The notes: generated by a model not told the origin, from the sequence alone. DNA of 14,782 nt from Candidatus Luteimonas excrementigallinarum (GCA_019115725.1 DXCY01000148.1:1-14782), one strand, 5' to 3'. Counted from the stretch's first letter, positions 1 through 7,785 are shown. Made by a program: numbers and translations.

Positions 1-463
1 TCTTGCGCACCTTGGCCTGCTGCTCGACCAGGCGGTGGCTGTAGTAGATCGGCGCCGGCATGTATTCGGGCGCCTCGTTGCAGGCGTAGCCGAACATCAG
101 GCCCTGGTCGCCCGCACCCTGTTCCTCGGGCTTCTTGCGGTCCACGCCCTGGGCGATGTGCTGCGACTGCTTGCCGATCAGGTTGAGCACGCCGCAGGTG
201 TCGCCGTCGAAACCGACGTCGGAACTGTCGTAGCCGATATCGGTGATGACCTTGCGCACCAGCGCTTCCAGGTCCACCCAGGCGGAGGTGGTGACCTCGC
301 CGGCCACGATCGCCACGCCGGTCTTGACCAGCGTTTCGCAGGCCACGCGGGCGCCCTTGTCCTGGGCCAGCATGGCGTCCAGGACCGCATCGGAGATCTG
401 GTCGGCGACCTTGTCCGGATGGCCTTCGGACACCGATTCAGAGGTGAAGAGGTAGCTCGACAT
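1..463 (-). CDS. metK: S-adenosylmethionine synthetase, N-terminal 154 residues (partial)
   Basis: Makes S-adenosylmethionine from methionine and ATP in the cytosol, supplying methyl groups for methylation and polyamine synthesis. The reading frame begins with MSSYLFTSESVSEGHPDK and runs off the left edge, so the C-terminal part (the family is about 380-400 residues) is outside the window. Visible family marks are GHPDK at residues 14-18, with the ATP-contacting His15, and the signature GAGDQGLMFGYA at residues 117-128. The start codon is the first Met, exactly where the family begins. The gene is divergent from the UPF0149 gene. The space upstream is only about 140 bp and I see no SAM riboswitch fold there. 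Identification is secure; only the 3' end is missing. Confidence 0.97.
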   Translation of the reverse strand, partial: MSSYLFTSESVSEGHPDKVADQISDAVLDAMLAQDKGARVACETLVKTGVAIVAGEVTTSAWVDLEALVRKVITDIGYDSSDVGFDGDTCGVLNLIGKQSQHIAQGVDRKKPEEQGAGDQGLMFGYACNEAPEYMPAPIYYSHRLVEQQAKVRK

Positions 464-502
464 CGGCTGTATCCCCGTATTCGGATGGAAAGATGGCCGC
501 GA

Positions 503-508
503 ATGATA
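503..508 (-). promoter_or_regulatory. Possible metK -10 element
   Basis: Read on the minus strand this is TATCAT, five of six matches to TATAAT, about 40 bp upstream of the metK start codon. It would give a leader of roughly 30 nt. No convincing -35 hexamer lies 16-18 bp further upstream. This is a guess from one hexamer and its placement. Confidence 0.3.
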
Positions 509-604
509 CTCCTCGCGGTGTGGGTTTGCATGATTGCCGCAGCATTCCATACAGCCTCGACTGCGCGGCGTTAAACTGCCGGTTACCCGGATGGATGGAC
601 AACG

Positions 605-1429
605 ATGACACAGGTGGAAGGCAAGGGCGGACCGGTCGGCGACGGCGGCGTGGAAGAAGGGCCGATCGACGAGCAGGACCTGGCGGCGCTGGAATCGCTG
701 GCCGAAGGCTGGGCGCTGGAACACGGCGGTATGCCGCTGGAAGCGCTGGACGGATTGTTCTCCGCCCTGGTGGTCGGCCCCGGGCGCACGCCGGGCCCGG
801 CCGAATACCTGGAGCTGGCCATGGGGTCCGCGCTCAGCGCCAAGGGCTCGCCGCAGTCGGCGATCGAGCTGCTGCAGAAGCTGCGCAGCCACGTGGCCTG
901 GCGCGTGGCCCAGCCGATGGCCGACGAGGATGACGAGTCGGAGGAGGCCATGCTGCAGGATTTCGAGCTGCTGCCCTTCCTCGGCCTGCCCGCGGCGGAA
1001 AATAGTGACGCCGATGAAAGCGACGATCCGCTGGATCACGTGCCGCGGGATTTCCCGATCGGTGCGCTGTGGGCCTCCGGCTTCCTGCAGGGCGTGGCGC
1101 TGCGTGCAGAGGACTGGTCGGCGTGGGCATCCGCCGACGAGGACCTGGCCCGCGACCTGGAAGACCTGGCCCGACTGACCCTGATCGACCCGGCCCAGGC
1201 GCAGGAGCTGGGCATGGACTGGAGCGAACGCTTCGACTTTGACGAGCGCTGGGATCTGCTGGCGTCGGTGCCGGCGCTGCTGCAGGACCTGCATCTGGCC
1301 AGGCTGGAAGGTGAGCTGACGCCGATCCAGCCGGTCCGCCGCGGCGAGCAGCCCGGCCGCAACGATCCCTGTCCCTGCGGCAGTGGCAACAAGTGGAAGA
1401 AGTGCTGCGGCGCGAACACCCTGCATTGA
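605..1429 (+). CDS. UPF0149 (YecA/YgfB-like) protein with C-terminal SEC-C zinc motif
   Basis: A cytosolic protein of 274 residues with no signal peptide or membrane segment. Residues about 25-230 match the UPF0149 (YecA/YgfB) helical fold as I recall it (pattern LDGLFSALVVGP near 48-59, FPIGALWASGF near 150-160, and a strongly acidic stretch at 107-120). The end carries a SEC-C motif, Cys256-x-Cys258-x8-Cys267-Cys268, which in SecA and YecA binds one zinc ion. The molecular role of this family is not established; the SEC-C tail suggests zinc-dependent contact with ribosomes or a protein partner, which is inference. The ATG at 605 has only a weak upstream GGA. The gene ends 46 bp before the hydrolase gene on the same strand, so the two may be co-transcribed. 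Confidence 0.9.
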   Translation: MTQVEGKGGPVGDGGVEEGPIDEQDLAALESLAEGWALEHGGMPLEALDGLFSALVVGPGRTPGPAEYLELAMGSALSAKGSPQSAIELLQKLRSHVAWRVAQPMADEDDESEEAMLQDFELLPFLGLPAAENSDADESDDPLDHVPRDFPIGALWASGFLQGVALRAEDWSAWASADEDLARDLEDLARLTLIDPAQAQELGMDWSERFDFDERWDLLASVPALLQDLHLARLEGELTPIQPVRRGEQPGRNDPCPCGSGNKWKKCCGANTLH

Positions 1430-1475
1430 GCGCATGGCAAGGGTGCGGTTGGCCGCTGGATTGCACTGAGCCGGC

Positions 1476-2549
1476 ATGGATTCGCTGACCCAGATCCTGC
1501 TGGGCGCGTCGGTCGCCGGGGTCACGGTGCCCGCCGCGCATCGGCGGGTGGCGATGGCCGCAGGCGCCGTGCTGGGAACCATGCCGGATCTGGATTCCCT
1601 GCCGCTGCTGCTGCTGACCGATGACCCGGTCGCGCTGATGACCCTGCACCGGGGCGCCAGCCATTCGCTGTTCGTGCTGCCGCTGGTGGCCTGGGCGATC
1701 TGGTGGTTTTTCCGGCGCCGCAGCGGACGGGTGGCGCAGGCGCCCGCGCGCTGGTTCTGGGCCATCCTGCTGGCCCTCATCACCCATCCGCTGCTGGATG
1801 CCTTCACCGTGTACGGCACCCAGCTGCTGTGGCCGCTGCCCACGCGCCCGGTGATGTGGTCGAGCCTGTTCATTGTGGATCCCGGCTACAGCCTGTGGCT
1901 GCTGCTGGGCGCGGTCGTGGCGCTGTGGGCCGCGCCGCGCGCGGCGGGTCGGCGCGCGCTGGCGCTGGGCCTGGTGCTGAGCACCGCGTATCTGGGATGG
2001 TCGCTGACGGCCAAGGCCCTGGTGGAGCGCGAAGCCGCGCGCTCCCTGGCGCAGATCGGCCTGCAGGACGCGCCGCGGTTTTCGGTGCCGATGCCGCTCA
2101 ACACGCTGCTGTGGCGGGTGGTGGCAATGACCCCGGAAGGGTTCGTGGAAGGGGAGCGCTCGCTGGTCGCCGATCGCGGGCCGATGCGTTTCCACCACCA
2201 TCCCTCGGATGGCGATGCGCTGATGGCCGTGCGGGAAGCGCCCGCTGTCCGCCGCCTGGCCTGGTTCAACCACGGCTTCATGAAGGCGCGGGTGGAGGGC
2301 GACCGGCTGCTGCTGAGCGATCTGCGCATGGGCGCCGAACCCGACTACAGTTTCACCTTCGTTGTTGCCGAGCGGGAAGCCGGGCGCTGGCAGCCGGTCG
2401 CTCCCGAACAGCTGCCCATGCAGCTGCCGCAGGGCGGATTCGCCGGGCTCTGGCAGCGGATCTGGAACGAGCCGCCGGCCGGCGCGCGTGGATCTCAGGC
2501 GGCAGCCGACAGTGCAGGCGGGATGCCTGCGGCCAGCGCGTCGAAATAA
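1476..2549 (+). CDS. YdjM-type membrane 'metal-dependent hydrolase'
   Basis: Encodes 357 residues that start MDSLTQILLGA, as typical for the YdjM/LexA-binding inner-membrane hydrolase family (PF04307). Conserved polar residues lie beside membrane segments: PDLD at 37-40, HRGASHS at 58-64 and HPLLDAF at 104-110, the His and Asp pattern that gave the family its hydrolase name. Membrane stretches are visible near 62-79, 93-108, 138-153 and 161-175, followed by a soluble C-terminal domain from about 180. No substrate is known to me for this family. The last ~18 codons overlap the 3' end of dusB on the other strand, and the predicted tail (rich in Ala, Ser and Gly) looks unconstrained. The ribosome binding site is weak. 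Confidence 0.85.
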   Translation: MDSLTQILLGASVAGVTVPAAHRRVAMAAGAVLGTMPDLDSLPLLLLTDDPVALMTLHRGASHSLFVLPLVAWAIWWFFRRRSGRVAQAPARWFWAILLALITHPLLDAFTVYGTQLLWPLPTRPVMWSSLFIVDPGYSLWLLLGAVVALWAAPRAAGRRALALGLVLSTAYLGWSLTAKALVEREAARSLAQIGLQDAPRFSVPMPLNTLLWRVVAMTPEGFVEGERSLVADRGPMRFHHHPSDGDALMAVREAPAVRRLAWFNHGFMKARVEGDRLLLSDLRMGAEPDYSFTFVVAEREAGRWQPVAPEQLPMQLPQGGFAGLWQRIWNEPPAGARGSQAAADSAGGMPAASASK

Positions 2550-3493
2550 TCGCGGGTCAGGCTGATCTGCAGGTCGGCCGTGTCCGCCTGGTTGACCACC
2601 GCGCGGAAGGCGCGGTTCTCCGGGCGGTCTTTGGCGTACCAGCCCAGGTGCTTGCGCGCGATCCGGACCCCGGACGCCTCTCCATAGAAGGCGTGCAGGG
2701 CGCGCAGATGGCCCAGCAGCACGTCGCGGACCTCCTGCAGCGAGGGCTCGGGCAGGCGCTCACCGGTGGCCAGGTAGTGGGCGATCTCGCGGAAAATCCA
2801 CGGCCGGCCCTGGGCTGCACGCCCAATCATCAGTGCGTCGGCGCCGGTGGCCTGGAGCACGTGCGCGGCCTTTTCCGGCGAATCGATATCGCCGTTGGCA
2901 ATCACCGGGATCGAGAGGTCCTGTTTGATCGCGGCAATGGTGTCGTACTCGGCGGCGCCCTTGTAATGCTGGTCGCGGGTGCGGCCGTGCACGGCCAGCG
3001 CAGTGATGCCGCTCTCCTGGGCGATGCGCGCGATCCGCGGTGCATTGCGGTGCGCGGCGTCCCAGCCGGTGCGGATCTTCAGGGTCACCGGTACCTCGAC
3101 CGCGGCCACCACGGCTTCCAGGATGCGGGCCACCAGCGCCTCGTCGCGCATCAGCGCCGATCCGGCCCACGCGCTGCAGACCTTCTTGGCCGGGCAGCCC
3201 ATGTTGATGTCGATGATCTGGGCGCCGTGGTCCGCGTTGTGACGCGCGGCCTCGGCCATCACCTGCGGCTCGGTGCCGGCGATCTGCACGCTGATCGGAT
3301 CCGGCTCGCCGTCGTGGTCCATGCGGCGCAGGGATTTTTCCGTATGCCACAGGCGCGGATCGCTGGTGGTCATTTCCGAGACCGCCAGGCCGGCGCCCAG
3401 GCGCTTGCACAGCTGCCGGAACGGCTTGTCGGTGACCCCCGCCATGGGGGCGAGGATCAGCCGGGGCGCGATGCGGTGGCTTCCAATGTGCAT
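2495..3493 (-). CDS. dusB: tRNA-dihydrouridine synthase B
   Basis: A flavin enzyme that reduces uridine to dihydrouridine in the D-loop of tRNA using NADPH. The 332-residue protein begins MHIGSHRIAPRLILAPMAGVTD, the standard DusB opening with the FMN-binding PMAGVTD. The catalytic cysteine sits in NMGCPAKK as Cys100, the position it has in E. coli DusB. FMN phosphate-binding segments follow (HGRTRDQHYKG, NGDI, GRAAQGRPWIF), then the helical tRNA-binding C-terminal domain. The frame is open further upstream, to Met codons at 3514 and 3580, but that extension lies in a terminator and matches no family members I recall, so 3493 is chosen. In enterobacteria dusB precedes fis; here no fis follows. 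The 3' end overlaps the convergent hydrolase gene by 55 bp. Confidence 0.96.
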   Translation of the reverse strand: MHIGSHRIAPRLILAPMAGVTDKPFRQLCKRLGAGLAVSEMTTSDPRLWHTEKSLRRMDHDGEPDPISVQIAGTEPQVMAEAARHNADHGAQIIDINMGCPAKKVCSAWAGSALMRDEALVARILEAVVAAVEVPVTLKIRTGWDAAHRNAPRIARIAQESGITALAVHGRTRDQHYKGAAEYDTIAAIKQDLSIPVIANGDIDSPEKAAHVLQATGADALMIGRAAQGRPWIFREIAHYLATGERLPEPSLQEVRDVLLGHLRALHAFYGEASGVRIARKHLGWYAKDRPENRAFRAVVNQADTADLQISLTRDYFDALAAGIPPALSAAA

Positions 3494-3545
3494 GGCGCCA
3501 TTGTCGCCGATCATTCGGGGTGTGTCCGCGGATGGGCCACCGCCG

Positions 3546-3578
3546 AAAAAAGGGCCGCGCGCCGCCAAGGCGCACGGC
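3546..3578 (-). terminator. Rho-independent terminator after the yegP-like gene
   Basis: On the minus strand, starting 10 bp after the stop codon of the YegP-like gene, a 10-bp GC-rich stem (arms 3569-3578 and 3554-3563, one G-U pair) with a 5-nt loop is followed by two C and six T residues. This is a textbook intrinsic terminator. It should separate the YegP-like gene from dusB transcription, so dusB probably starts from its own promoter. Confidence 0.9.
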
Positions 3579-3587
3579 ACCGGGGGG

Positions 3588-3923
3588 TCAGGCGGTCAGG
3601 TCGGAGACTTCGGCGTCCGGCGCGTGGGTCTTCACCGAGGCGATCCCGTTCTCGCAGGCGGCATTGCCCGAATACATCTGGCTGCTGCCGATGGTCTGGC
3701 CGTTGCTGGCCTTGAGGTTGAAGTACGGGCTGCCGTCCTTGGCCGTCAGGCGCTCGAAGTTGCCATCGTCCTGGCTGTGGCGGCGCACCGAATCGATGCC
3801 GTTGACCGCCGAAGCCTTGGCCTTGTAACCCTCGCTGCTGAGGATGACCTGGCCGTTGCTGGCCTTCAGGTTGAACTGGAATTCGCCGTTCTTGCGCGTG
3901 GTGATCTCGAACTTTCCGGCCAT
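3588..3923 (-). CDS. YegP-like UPF0339 protein (two DUF1508 repeats)
   Basis: A small soluble protein of 111 residues made of two copies of the DUF1508 unit. The first (about 4-48) contains GEFQFNLKASNGQVILSSEGY, shown here only as its core, and the second (about 55-100) contains PYFNLKASNGQTIGSSQMY. Each unit ends with a conserved NGI-S-V-R/K segment. This duplicated arrangement is the same as in E. coli YegP. Function is unknown; a structural or stress role has been supposed, without firm evidence. The ATG at 3923 has an upstream GGAGACAGGA purine-rich stretch. It lies 60 bp downstream of rbsK on the same strand and is closed by its own terminator, so it may be the last gene of the nupC-rbsK transcript or separately transcribed. 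Confidence 0.92.
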   Translation of the reverse strand: MAGKFEITTRKNGEFQFNLKASNGQVILSSEGYKAKASAVNGIDSVRRHSQDDGNFERLTAKDGSPYFNLKASNGQTIGSSQMYSGNAACENGIASVKTHAPDAEVSDLTA

Positions 3924-3983
3924 TGTGTTCCTGTCTCCGTGTGTCGTGCCGAAGGTGGCGGATTCAGGTTAGTCGAAATTCCG

Positions 3984-4964
3984 TTACACGGCCTGCGCGG
4001 GAAAGCGTTGGTGGACGGCCTTGGCGGTCGGCATCGAGGCCGCGGCGCCGTGCTGTTCGGTGGACAGCGCGGCGAAGCGCGAGGCAAAGCGCACGTGGGT
4101 GGCAAACGGAGCCGCTGGATCCAGGGCCAGGCCCGCCGCCAGCGCGCCGTTGAAGGCATCACCCGCCCCGGTGCTGTCCACCGTGGCCACGCGTTCGGCC
4201 ACAACCCGGTAATGGGCCGCCTCGTCGCCGCGCAGGTGGGCTTGGGCATGGGACACGAACACGCCGGCTTCGCCCAGGGTCACCACCACGCTGCCGCCGG
4301 GCAGCAGGGCCCGGCACAGCGCATGCAGCGCTGCTGCCGGCATGGTGGCGATCGTTTCCGGCTCCACCGTGCCGTGCCCGTGGGCCTGGAGCAGGGCGGA
4401 AAATTCGGTTTCGTTCGGGGTAATGAGGTCGCAGGTTGCCAGCAGCGCGGCATCGACCGGTGCGTTGGCAGGGGCCGGGTTGAGCATGGCCAGGGCGCCG
4501 CCGGTGCGCGCGCTGTGCAGGGCGGCCAGCACCGCTGCGGGCGGTGTTTCCAGCTGTGCCAGCACGACTGCGGCGTCGCCCAGCGTGGCCTGCTGCTGAC
4601 CCACGAAAGTGGCATCCAGCGCCGCGTTGGCGCCCGCGCCGATCACGATGGAGTTGCGTCCCGCAGCGTCGGTATAGATTCCGGCGGTGCCGGTAGGGGC
4701 GGTGGAGGCCAGCGCGCGCAGCTCAATCCCGTCGTCCGCGGCCAGGGTCCGGGCCAGGGCGCCGCCCGGGTCGTCGCCCAGCGCGCAGATGAAATGCGTG
4801 CCGGCGCCGGCCCGGCGTGCGGCCACCGCCTGGTTGAAGCCCTTGCCCCCGGGGCCGGTGGCGTAGTCGCCGGCCAGGGTTTCGCCCGGCCGCGGCAGGC
4901 GCGGCGCCCGCCACACGTGGTCGACATTGAACGATCCGACGACGGCAACGCGCGCGCTGGTCAT
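3984..4964 (-). CDS. rbsK: Ribokinase (PfkB family)
   Basis: Phosphorylates D-ribose to ribose 5-phosphate with ATP in the cytosol. The 326-residue protein carries the residues of true ribokinases: GSFNVDH (10-16, sugar-contacting Asn13 and Asp15), GGKGFNQAVAA (39-49), IGAGANAAL (108-116), QLE (137-139), NPAPA (162-166), ITPNETE (181-187) and the catalytic GAGD with Asp269. This pattern follows E. coli RbsK closely and argues against fructokinase or adenosine kinase. The frame is open to 4997, but the ATG at 4964 is chosen because homologues begin there and because it lies 4 bp after the nupC stop, as expected for translational coupling. Pairing with a nucleoside importer suggests it recovers ribose freed from nucleosides by a hydrolase encoded elsewhere. 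Confidence 0.94.
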   Translation of the reverse strand: MTSARVAVVGSFNVDHVWRAPRLPRPGETLAGDYATGPGGKGFNQAVAARRAGAGTHFICALGDDPGGALARTLAADDGIELRALASTAPTGTAGIYTDAAGRNSIVIGAGANAALDATFVGQQQATLGDAAVVLAQLETPPAAVLAALHSARTGGALAMLNPAPANAPVDAALLATCDLITPNETEFSALLQAHGHGTVEPETIATMPAAALHALCRALLPGGSVVVTLGEAGVFVSHAQAHLRGDEAAHYRVVAERVATVDSTGAGDAFNGALAAGLALDPAAPFATHVRFASRFAALSTEQHGAAASMPTAKAVHQRFPAQAV

Positions 4965-4968
4965 CGCC

Positions 4969-6474
4969 TCAGGCCAGGTTGGTGAGCACGCCGGCAATGG
5001 TGGCGGTCATCATGGTCACGATCGAGCCGCCCAGCACCGCGCGCATCCCCAGTTGCGCGAGCTCGGCGCGGCGGGTGGGGGCAAGGCCGCCGATGCCGCC
5101 GATCTGGATTGCGATCGAGCTGAAATTGGCAAAGCCGCACAGCGCATAGGTGGCGATCAGCGTGCCCTGCGGGCCCAGCGCCACGCCGTCCACGTTGCCG
5201 CGCAGGATCTCGCTCAGCTGCACGTAGGCTACGAACTCGTTCAGCACCACCTTGGTGCCGATCAGCCCGCCCACGGTGGAGGCCTCCTGCCAGGGCACGC
5301 CGATGATCCAGGCCAGCGGTGCGAGCAGGATGCCCAGCAGCGCCGACAGGTCGGTCGGTCGGCCCAGCACTTCCTCAAGCCCGGTCGCCTGGCCCAGCCA
5401 CACCAGCGGCCAGTTGAGCAGCGCGATCAGGGCGATGAAGGCCAGCAGCATGGCGCCCACGTTCAAGGCCAGTTTCAGGCCCTCCGCCGCGCCGGAGGCG
5501 GCCGCGTCGATCACGTTGGCCGTGGTCTTTTCCACATCCACCCGCACCGCGCCCATGGTGAGCGGGGTTTCCGTTTCCGGCTTGAGGATCTTGGCGATCA
5601 CGATCGTCGCCGGGGCCGCCATCACGCTGGCGGTGATCAGATGGCGGGCGAAGAACGCCTGCTGCGCGGGGTCATCGCCGCCGAGCAGGATCACGAACGC
5701 GCCCAGCACGCCACCGGCAATCGTGGCCATGCCCGACACCATCACCGTCAGCAGCTCGGACTGGGTCATCTGCGGCACATAGGGCCGGATCACCAGCGGC
5801 GCTTCGGTCTGGCCGACGAAGGTATTGGCGCTGACCGCCAGGGTCTCGGCCCCGGACACGCGCATCAGCCGGGTCATGCCCCAGGCCATGGACTCCACGA
5901 TCCGCTGCATCAGCCCCACGTGGTAGAGCACGCTCATCAGGCTGGCGAAGAAAATGATGGTCGGCAGCACCTGGAACGCGAAGATGAAGCCGAAGCGCGA
6001 GGTGTCGGTGAAATCGCCGAAGATGAAGCTCGCGCCCTCGCCGGTGAATGCCAGCAGCCCGACGAACCCGCGCGAGATCGCGCCGATCACCGCGCCGAAG
6101 TAGGGTGCAGTCAGTACCGTGGCCACCCCGGCCACGGGCAGCGCCCAGCGCCGCCGGATCCCTGCCGCGGCCTCCTCGCCACCGCCGCCGAAGCGGCCCA
6201 CCAGCGGGGCCGAAAACACCAGCAGCGCGGTGACCACCCAGCCGGCGATCGCCAATTGCGGCAGCCACAGCCGCAGCGTCGGGCTGGCCGCGCCCAGCCA
6301 GGTGAGGAAGCTGTCGCCCAGCAGCACCAGGGCGGCGAACACGATCTGCAGCACCAGCCCGGTGCCGACCAGCGACCAGGACACCCGGCGCTTGTTGTCC
6401 GAGAACAGCCAAGTGATTCCCACCAGCACAGCCAGCCCTACCAGGCCGAAGCCGACCCGCATCAAACCTTCCAT
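4969..6474 (-). CDS. nupC: Concentrative nucleoside transporter (NupC/CNT family)
   Basis: An inner-membrane symporter that imports nucleosides with sodium ions or protons. The 501-residue protein is hydrophobic throughout. It keeps the residues that contact nucleoside in the Vibrio cholerae CNT structure: Asn217 and Gln222-Thr223-Glu224 in NTFVGQTEAP, Glu413 in VVLNEF, and Asn450 and Ser453 in GFANFSS. It is about 80-100 residues longer than E. coli NupC; the extra length lies in the N-terminal membrane segments and a charged loop near 95-110. The chosen start gives MEGLMRVGFG. A second ATG at 6462 is preceded by GGAAGG at good spacing and is a real alternative. It forms an operon with rbsK (4-bp gap). 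Confidence 0.94.
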   Translation of the reverse strand: MEGLMRVGFGLVGLAVLVGITWLFSDNKRRVSWSLVGTGLVLQIVFAALVLLGDSFLTWLGAASPTLRLWLPQLAIAGWVVTALLVFSAPLVGRFGGGGEEAAAGIRRRWALPVAGVATVLTAPYFGAVIGAISRGFVGLLAFTGEGASFIFGDFTDTSRFGFIFAFQVLPTIIFFASLMSVLYHVGLMQRIVESMAWGMTRLMRVSGAETLAVSANTFVGQTEAPLVIRPYVPQMTQSELLTVMVSGMATIAGGVLGAFVILLGGDDPAQQAFFARHLITASVMAAPATIVIAKILKPETETPLTMGAVRVDVEKTTANVIDAAASGAAEGLKLALNVGAMLLAFIALIALLNWPLVWLGQATGLEEVLGRPTDLSALLGILLAPLAWIIGVPWQEASTVGGLIGTKVVLNEFVAYVQLSEILRGNVDGVALGPQGTLIATYALCGFANFSSIAIQIGGIGGLAPTRRAELAQLGMRAVLGGSIVTMMTATIAGVLTNLA

Positions 6475-6504
6475 CGTTGCCCCTGGGCACCCGGTCAATC
6501 GCGC

Positions 6505-6533
6505 AGATTAGGCGAGGCGGGGCGGCACGGCAA
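6505..6533 (-). promoter_or_regulatory. Possible nupC promoter
   Basis: Read on the minus strand, TTGCCG (6533-6528) and TAATCT (6510-6505) are separated by 17 bp and lie about 30 bp upstream of the nupC start. Matches to consensus are four of six and three of six. The intergenic space to the GGDEF gene is only 87 bp, so a promoter here is expected if nupC is not co-transcribed with that gene. No repressor operator is obvious. Confidence 0.35.
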
Positions 6534-6561
6534 TATTGGGGGTCTGCGCAAAGCCCGTGTT

Positions 6562-7686
6562 TCAGGCGTCGCGGGCCACCACGCGGTTGCGTCCCGCCTG
6601 CTTGGCCTGCTGCAGCCGGCGGTCGGCCGAACGCAGCAGGGTGGAGGTGGAATCGCCGTCCTGGGGCCATGCCGCCAGCCCCGCGCTGAACGAGAGCCAC
6701 TGCGGATCGGTACCCCGCCCGGGCAGGAACGGGCGCTCGTTGAGCTGCAGCCGGGCGCGGTCCAGCCGCTCCCAGGCGCTGCCGATGGGCGAGGCCAGCA
6801 GCAGCACGAATTCCTGGCCGCCGATCCGGGCCAGGTGCTCGTTTTCCTCCAGCATCTGTTCAAGCTGCGAGGCCACCTGGCGCAGGGCGCGGTCGCCGCT
6901 CTGGTGGCCGGTTTCGTCGTTGATGCGCCGGAACCCGTCCAGGTCCAGCAGGGCCAGGGTCAGCGAAGCGCCGCTGCTGCGCGCAGCGGTAAAGATCCGC
7001 GGCATGCTCTGCAGCAGCCAGGCCCGGTTGGGCAGGCCGGTCAGTCCGTCGCGGCCGGACATGGCCACCAGCCGCTGCATGCGGTACACGATGGTGGCCG
7101 TCACCAGGGTCACCAGCAGCAGCAGAACCACGCGCTGCATCTGCCCGGCGATCGAGGCCGTGCCGTAATCCACCGATACCAGCAGCTCGGCCGGGGCCAG
7201 GGCGAAGATCAGCGCCGCCAGCAGTGCGTACTGCACCGTGGCCAGCGCGCCGATATACAGGGTCAGCCGCCCGTCATGGCGCAGCGCCGTCAGCAGGATC
7301 GAGACCACGTAGAAGCACCACACCACCAGGCTGCCGGTGCCGGCGACCGGATCATGAAAGGCCAGCGTTGCCAGAACGCAGCTGGTGGCGGTGACATCCC
7401 AGATGCTGCTGGCCAGCGGCAGCCACGGGTAGCGGCGGGCGTTGCGGGCCAGGGCCAGCCACACCTGGGCGAAGACGTTGATCACCACTGCCGAGGTCAG
7501 CCCGATCATGGCTTCGCGCACCGTGCCCCCGCCCAACAGCACCAGGGCGGGCAGCAGCAGCGCGACTGCGCAGCCGATGGCCCGCACCCGCGCCACCAGC
7601 AGCTCGCCCTCGGCGCCCATTTCCAGCGCCAGCTGGTCCGGTCGCGCGAGCAGCTCGCTGATGATCCTGGACGGGCGTTTGTCCAT
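6562..7686 (-). CDS. Membrane GGDEF-domain protein with degenerate GGQEF motif
   Basis: A 374-residue protein with about six hydrophobic segments (near 38-54, 60-80, 97-110, 118-135, 142-165 and 183-203), then a GGDEF domain (about 205-372). Family motifs present are DGLTGLPNR (213-221), LLDLDGFRRIND with metal-ligand Asp248, and GHQSGD (260-265). The signature itself is GGQEF at 289-293: the third position, normally Asp or Glu and a metal ligand and catalytic residue, is Gln. No RxxD inhibitory site precedes it. Cyclic di-GMP synthesis is therefore doubtful; it may be a binding or sensory protein, or a weak enzyme. The start at 7686 is chosen for the strong GGGGAGG site 6 bp upstream; the frame is open to 7737. 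Divergent from hemP. Confidence 0.93.
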   Translation of the reverse strand: MDKRPSRIISELLARPDQLALEMGAEGELLVARVRAIGCAVALLLPALVLLGGGTVREAMIGLTSAVVINVFAQVWLALARNARRYPWLPLASSIWDVTATSCVLATLAFHDPVAGTGSLVVWCFYVVSILLTALRHDGRLTLYIGALATVQYALLAALIFALAPAELLVSVDYGTASIAGQMQRVVLLLLVTLVTATIVYRMQRLVAMSGRDGLTGLPNRAWLLQSMPRIFTAARSSGASLTLALLDLDGFRRINDETGHQSGDRALRQVASQLEQMLEENEHLARIGGQEFVLLLASPIGSAWERLDRARLQLNERPFLPGRGTDPQWLSFSAGLAAWPQDGDSTSTLLRSADRRLQQAKQAGRNRVVARDA

Positions 7687-7757
7687 GTCACGCCTCCCCG
7701 ATGCCGGTCTGTCCCCGCCGGCAGCATACCGCCTCATTCGCTGGCGGCATGGCAGGC

Positions 7758-7785
7758 TTGACAGTCAAATGAGAATCATTAGCAT
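7758..7785 (+). promoter_or_regulatory. hemP promoter with Fur box in the spacer
   Basis: A perfect -35 TTGACA (7758-7763) and a -10 TAGCAT (7780-7785, four of six) are 16 bp apart. The spacer and -10 are covered by a Fur-box-like sequence at 7765-7783, which matches 14 of 19 positions of the classical E. coli Fur box, including the core ATGAGAATCATTA. Fur with iron bound here would block RNA polymerase, so hemP should be expressed when iron is short. Transcription would start near 7792. The box lies about 80 bp from the start of the divergent GGDEF gene, which could also be affected. Confidence 0.8.

Noticed and set aside
464..604. SAM-responsive riboswitch upstream of metK
   Set aside because: The intergenic space is about 140 bp and the likely leader only about 30 nt; no SAM-I, SAM-II or SAH-type conserved core is visible.
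3494..3580. N-terminal extension of DusB to the Met codon at 3580
   Set aside because: The extra 29 codons lie within the terminator of the YegP-like gene and add a low-complexity sequence before the standard DusB start at 3493.
1703..3715. A 670-codon plus-strand frame across the hydrolase and dusB region
   Set aside because: Overlaps two clear genes in other frames; Ala/Arg/Gly-rich shadow translation with no recognisable motif.
4927..7761. A 944-codon open frame on the plus strand opposite rbsK, nupC and the GGDEF gene
   Set aside because: It spans three well-recognised minus-strand genes and their intergenic gaps; the translation is His/Gln/Gly/Arg-rich, as expected for an antisense frame in high-GC DNA where stops are rare. 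No family resemblance.
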